Part shown: piece after piece, positions 22,436 to 26,049 of the stretch | Position numbering within the stretch: position 1 is the stretch's first letter | Layout of the letters: every line of letters begins with the position of its first letter | Source of the DNA: an uncultured Oscillospiraceae bacterium | Lineage (GTDB): Bacteria > Bacillota > Clostridia > Oscillospirales > Oscillospiraceae | Reading direction: 5' to 3' | DNA length: 26,049 bases | Assembly: GCA_934661735.1 (NCBI GenBank) | Contig: CAKUJN010000025.1 | Span: forward strand, 1 to 26,049 | Program-made: the position numbers and the translations under genes | Notes under the pieces: generated by a model | The model's database searches: none | What the model saw: the letters and a program-made list of their open reading frames with translations, nothing else | Told to the model about the DNA's origin: nothing

Positions 22436-24571
22436 ATGGAACAAAACTACGATTTCAGAAAGCGCCTGCTTCAGCTGCACCGCCCGAATCTTCGCGACGC
22501 GGACTACGTCCCACAGGACGGAACCGTCGCGCTCACCGATCAGTTCCGCATTGTGATCTCCCCGTCCGCTGGGCGCGTGATCCGGACGGCTGCGAAAGAT
22601 TTTCAGGATTATCTTCTGGTCTCAATGGGCATTTCCGTACCGCTTGTGATTGCGGACGCGCAAAGCGTTTCCGGTCCTGTCGTCAGCGTCCGCGTACAAC
22701 CGGAAAACGGCCCGCTTTCCGTTCCCGCCTCCTATTGCATCCGCACCGGACCGTCGCACATTGAAATTCTCGGTGCGGACGAGCGCGGCTGCGCGCAGGC
22801 GCTGTACCAACTGGAGGATCAGATGACGCTCCGGCGTGCACCGTATCTCACATCCGGCGAGCACACATTCGCTCCGGCGTTCTCACCGCGGATGATTCAC
22901 TCCGGCTATGGCATGGATCAGTTCCCCGACGAGCATCTCGCCGCCATCGCCCGCCGCGGCATGGACGCGATTCTGGTCTTTGTCAAGGACGTGGACCGGA
23001 CGCCGGCCGGCTATCTGTGCTTCCACGACCTCATCTGGCGCGCGGCAGGCTACGGTCTGGATGTCTACGCCTACAGCTACTTCACAAGTGAGATGCACCC
23101 CGACGACGACGGCGCCGAGGCGCATTACGAAAGCACCTACGGCAATCTCTTCCGGCAGTGCCCCGGACTCAAGGGCGTTGTTCTTGTCGGCGAGTCCGTC
23201 GAGTTCCCCAGCAAAGACCCGCGCGTCTCCAAATTCAAATACTACAACAATACCATCGACGGCCTGCCAACCGGAAAGCCCACCGCGGGCTGGTTTCCAT
23301 GCTGTGACTATTACAAATGGGTCAACATGCTGAAAACCGTCATCCGCCGCCATCAGCCGGATGCCGATATCGTATTCTGGACCTACAACTGGGCCAGCAA
23401 ACCGGAAGAGGACCGTCTGGCACTGATTGACTCGCTTCCCACTGACATTTCCCTCATGGCGACGTTTGAGATGTTCGACCACCACTGGGTCAACGGCCTG
23501 AAAATCCGTCCGGCAGACTACACCATCTCGTTCCCAGGCCCGAGTCCATATTTCCTCAGCGAGGCGAAGCGTGCAAAGCAGCGCGGCATCCGCCTCTACA
23601 CACAGGCAAATTCCGCTGGCCTGACGTGGGACTTCGGCGTTATCCCGTATGAGCCGTTCCCCATGCAATGGGCGAAGCGTTATAACGCCATGCTGGACGC
23701 GCACGACAAATACGGTCTGTGCGGCGTAATGGAGTCACACCACTTCGGCTACTGGCCCTCGTTCATCAGCGAGCTGGAAAAGCTGATGTTCACCGAGCCG
23801 CGCATGGCGGCAGACGAGGCCATCCGTCTGCTGGCGGTGGAATACTACGGTCCCGCGCTTGCCGACGCCGGCATGGCGGCATGGCGGACGCTCAGCGAGG
23901 CGATTACCTTCTATCCCTGCTGTGACGAGGACCAGTACGGTCCGTTCCGTATCGGCCCCGCCTATCCGCTGGTGCTCATGCGCGACGTGCAGATCCCGAC
24001 CGTCCCCTATGCCCACTTCGGCGGCAACAAAATCTGCTTTACCAATTACGGCTGCGATTATCTCTACGCAATCACCTCCGCGTACAAGACCATCGGCATG
24101 CCGAGCCAGCGTATCGCCGGCGAGCTCCGCTGTCTGGAGGACATGCTCCGCCTGCTGCGGCAGGGCCGCGAACAGCTGGAGGCCATCGCGCCGCAGCTGA
24201 GCGGGGTCCGCGCAGACGACTGCCGCACGCTGTGCAATCAGCTTCACTTCATGGAGCACTGCATCATCACCACCATGCACGTCAAGCAGTTCGCCATCCG
24301 TAAATGGAAGCTCCGCGCCGAACAGGACGTGCCGGTCATGGAGCGGCTTATCACCGAGATGACCGACATTGCCCGAAAGGAAATCGAAAACGCCGAACAG
24401 ACCATCCCGCTTGTCGAGGCCGATTCCCGTCTCGGCTGGGAGCCGAGCATGGAATATATCGGCGACGCGCGCCACATCCGCTGGAAAATCCGTCAGGTCA
24501 CGCAGCTGATCGAACAGGAGCTTCCGGAATACCGCAAGGTCATCCACGCCCAGGATGCAAACCCGAATTAG
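22436..24571 (+). CDS. Uncharacterised glycoside-hydrolase-like protein with GH20-type zincin-like N-terminal domain
   Basis: The 711-residue product has no signal peptide, so it should be cytoplasmic. Residues of about 30-145 resemble the alpha/beta (zincin-like) accessory domain that precedes the barrels of GH20, GH67 and GH84 enzymes: FRIVISPSAGRVIRTAAKDF, then SHIEILGADERGCAQALYQL. Residues of about 150-455 look like a TIM barrel (FSPRMIHSGYG, GMDAILVFVKD, GVVLVGESVEFPSKD, IVFWTYNWA, ISLMATFEMFD). Acidic candidates are E253, E256 and E345. The C-terminal 250 residues look helical and contain EADSRLGWEPSMEYIGD. I cannot assign a known family or substrate. The start at 22436 has a modest AAAGGG 10 bases upstream. 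It precedes a sugar-binding lipoprotein, suggesting it acts on the imported sugar or glycoside. Confidence 0.75.
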   Translation: MEQNYDFRKRLLQLHRPNLRDADYVPQDGTVALTDQFRIVISPSAGRVIRTAAKDFQDYLLVSMGISVPLVIADAQSVSGPVVSVRVQPENGPLSVPASYCIRTGPSHIEILGADERGCAQALYQLEDQMTLRRAPYLTSGEHTFAPAFSPRMIHSGYGMDQFPDEHLAAIARRGMDAILVFVKDVDRTPAGYLCFHDLIWRAAGYGLDVYAYSYFTSEMHPDDDGAEAHYESTYGNLFRQCPGLKGVVLVGESVEFPSKDPRVSKFKYYNNTIDGLPTGKPTAGWFPCCDYYKWVNMLKTVIRRHQPDADIVFWTYNWASKPEEDRLALIDSLPTDISLMATFEMFDHHWVNGLKIRPADYTISFPGPSPYFLSEAKRAKQRGIRLYTQANSAGLTWDFGVIPYEPFPMQWAKRYNAMLDAHDKYGLCGVMESHHFGYWPSFISELEKLMFTEPRMAADEAIRLLAVEYYGPALADAGMAAWRTLSEAITFYPCCDEDQYGPFRIGPAYPLVLMRDVQIPTVPYAHFGGNKICFTNYGCDYLYAITSAYKTIGMPSQRIAGELRCLEDMLRLLRQGREQLEAIAPQLSGVRADDCRTLCNQLHFMEHCIITTMHVKQFAIRKWKLRAEQDVPVMERLITEMTDIARKEIENAEQTIPLVEADSRLGWEPSMEYIGDARHIRWKIRQVTQLIEQELPEYRKVIHAQDANPN

Positions 24572-24593
24572 TAAAATGTGCCCCCACATTTTA
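24572..24593 (+). terminator. Hairpin between the hydrolase-like gene and the binding-protein gene
   Basis: TAAAATGTG and CACATTTTA form a 9-bp stem around CCCC, immediately after the stop codon. The stem is AT-rich and the following T tract is poor (TTAAAATAC). It may stabilise or set the 5' end of the binding-protein transcript rather than terminate. Confidence 0.45.
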
Positions 24594-24619
24594 TTAAAAT
24601 ACAAAAAAGGAGAAACAAG

Positions 24620-26035
24620 ATGAAAAAGACACTTTGCCTCGCACTTGCTCTGCTGTTGATCTGCTCGATGTTTGCCGGTTGCAGCACAGCCAAACAGGAA
24701 ACCCCCGCGCCCGCGGAGACTCCGGCGGCCGATACGCAGCAGTCGGCGCAGAATACCGCGGAGGACCCCGCACCCGCTGAAACCCCTGCCGAAACTTCCG
24801 CGTTCACGAAGCTGGATATCGCCTGCTTCACCGGCGGCTACGGCGACATGTGGGCCGAGCTGGTCGATCTGTTCAAGCAGACCTATCCCGATGTTGAGGT
24901 CGTCGCCGACCTTTCCAACGACGTGGAAGCCCGTGTCCGCGCCCGTATGCTCACCGACACGCCGCCCGATGTGATCTTCATCTCCGGCTCCGAGGAGTAT
25001 GACGTCAACACCGCCGCTGCCAGCGGCATGCTGCTTGCTCTGGATGACTGGTTTGCAAACGGCGTCAACGCCGACGGCGACCCCATGTCCGAAGTCATGA
25101 CCGAGGCCAGACTTGCCAGCGGCATGGTCAACGGCAGCCTCTATCTCCCCTCATGGAGCACCTCCTACGGCGGCTGGTGGTACAACAAGGCCCTGTTCGA
25201 GAAGAACGGCTGGACCGTTCCCACCACATGGGAAGAACTGTATGAGATCGCGCCCAAGATCAAGGAGGCCGGCATCATTCCCGTCATGTACCAGTCGATC
25301 AACTACGCCATCTGGGGCTATATGTATCAGGCGGTTGCCGCAGCCGGCGGCTATGAGACCTATGCCGACTGCTTCATCAACCTGAAGGAGGGCGCATGGC
25401 TCTCCGACGGCGCTCTGACTGCCGCGACGAGCCTTCAGAATCTGGTCAAGGACGGCATTCTCTCCGAGACCTCTGTCGGCGTTGAGTTCACGCAGGCACA
25501 GATCGACTTCGTCAACGACCGCGTCGCCATGATCCCCTGCGGCTGCTGGTTCGAAAACGAAATGAAGGACAGCACGCCCGACGGCTTCGAGATGACCTTC
25601 ATGCCCTTCCCCGCTGTTGACAGCGAGGGCAACCACTATCTGACCGCGTTTGACGCGAACATCGCCGTTCCCGCAAAGTCCAACAACCCCGAAGCTGCAA
25701 AGGCATTCCTCGGCATTCTGTACTCTAAGGAGGGGCAGAAGATTGTTGCCAAGTACGGCTCCTACCCCGTCTCCAGCAAGGTCAGCGAGGACGATGTCGC
25801 TGAATACATGACCCCCGCCATGTCCTCCGCGCTTGATGCTGCGGCCGACGGCAAGATCAAGTTCGTCAGCAACAACCCCGAAACCTGGTATGCCGGCATG
25901 TGGCCCACGCTTCAGGACGGCATCACCAATCTGGTGCTTCAGGATATCACGCCGGAGGACTTCTGCCAGTCCATGGAGGATGCCGCCGCCATGATCCGTG
26001 AGGACGACAGCGTGCCCAAGCATTCCACCAACTGA
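24620..26035 (+). CDS. Sugar-binding lipoprotein of an ABC transporter (family 1 solute-binding protein)
   Basis: The 471-residue product is the extracellular, lipid-anchored binding component of a carbohydrate ABC importer. The signal peptide ends in lipobox FAGC (C21), followed by a Thr/Pro/Glu/Ala linker to about residue 55. The mature part opens KLDIACFTGGYGDMWAEL and has RMLTDTPPDVIFISG, LYLPSWSTSYGGWWYNKALF, VPTTWEELYEIAPKIKEAG, then FVNDRVAMIPCGCWFENEM and AAKAFLGILYSKEGQKI. The GGYGD...TPPDV pattern recalls, from memory, N-acetylglucosamine/chitobiose-binding NgcE-type proteins, a weak hint at an amino sugar ligand. AAAAAAGGAG precedes the ATG. It follows the hydrolase-like gene by 48 bases. 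The window ends 14 bases after its stop; permease genes are expected next. Confidence 0.94.
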   Translation: MKKTLCLALALLLICSMFAGCSTAKQETPAPAETPAADTQQSAQNTAEDPAPAETPAETSAFTKLDIACFTGGYGDMWAELVDLFKQTYPDVEVVADLSNDVEARVRARMLTDTPPDVIFISGSEEYDVNTAAASGMLLALDDWFANGVNADGDPMSEVMTEARLASGMVNGSLYLPSWSTSYGGWWYNKALFEKNGWTVPTTWEELYEIAPKIKEAGIIPVMYQSINYAIWGYMYQAVAAAGGYETYADCFINLKEGAWLSDGALTAATSLQNLVKDGILSETSVGVEFTQAQIDFVNDRVAMIPCGCWFENEMKDSTPDGFEMTFMPFPAVDSEGNHYLTAFDANIAVPAKSNNPEAAKAFLGILYSKEGQKIVAKYGSYPVSSKVSEDDVAEYMTPAMSSALDAAADGKIKFVSNNPETWYAGMWPTLQDGITNLVLQDITPEDFCQSMEDAAAMIREDDSVPKHSTN

Positions 26036-26049
26036 TCGCTGCCCCGCTC

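Noticed and set aside
1..26049. Mobile elements, CRISPR, tRNA, prophage
   Set aside because: I looked for transposase or integrase motifs, regular spaced repeats, tRNA cloverleaf and CCA ends, and phage genes, and saw none; the gene content and composition look like one native chromosome segment.

Overview
The window looks like chromosome of a fairly GC-rich, endospore-forming member of the Clostridia, most likely Oscillospiraceae or a close relative. Evidence: strong AGGAGG-type ribosome binding sites, sporulation genes (sigG, gpr, a YlmC/YmxH-type gene), Firmicutes-type neighbourhoods (gpr divergent from rpsT, a Gls24/YloU-like gene followed by fakA), GC-rich codon use and many rho-independent hairpins. 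I see no tRNA, rRNA, insertion sequence, phage gene or CRISPR array.

Region 1 (1-4.7 kb) is housekeeping and sporulation. On the minus strand are rpsB-tsf (tsf cut by the window edge), sigG with a YlmC/YmxH gene behind it, and gpr. rpsT is divergent from gpr. The gpr/rpsT gap holds a likely sigma-G promoter for gpr and a sigma-A promoter for rpsT. The 374-base gap between gpr and sigG holds a perfect and a near-perfect DnaA box.

Region 2 (4.7-11.3 kb, plus strand) has recG, a half-length homologue of a two-domain P-loop ATPase whose 3' end is the gpmI promoter, then gpmI, a Gls24-family gene and fakA.

Region 3 (11.4-15.4 kb, plus strand) has a divergent ROK-family sugar kinase with an extra N-terminal domain, coupled to nagA, followed by a separately promoted amidohydrolase. 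This suggests N-acetyl amino sugar catabolism.

Region 4 (15.5-19.8 kb) has a BlaI-type repressor and a membrane M56 peptidase fused to a periplasm-type M23 peptidoglycan peptidase domain (minus strand). They face a large lipoprotein with a propeller-like N-terminal half and a solute-binding C-terminal half. The shared intergenic region has face-to-face promoters and three related operator-like sequences.

Region 5 (19.9-26.0 kb) is the most unusual. A LacI-family regulator carries a complete extra ABC-type solute-binding protein domain at its C terminus, in a protein with no signal peptide. It is divergent from an uncharacterised cytoplasmic glycoside-hydrolase-like protein and a sugar-binding lipoprotein; transporter permeases probably follow outside the window. 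A near-consensus promoter and LacI-type operator candidates lie between them. My working model is a sugar (possibly amino sugar or muropeptide derived) uptake and hydrolysis locus, controlled by a regulator that may sense ligand through two different binding-protein folds.
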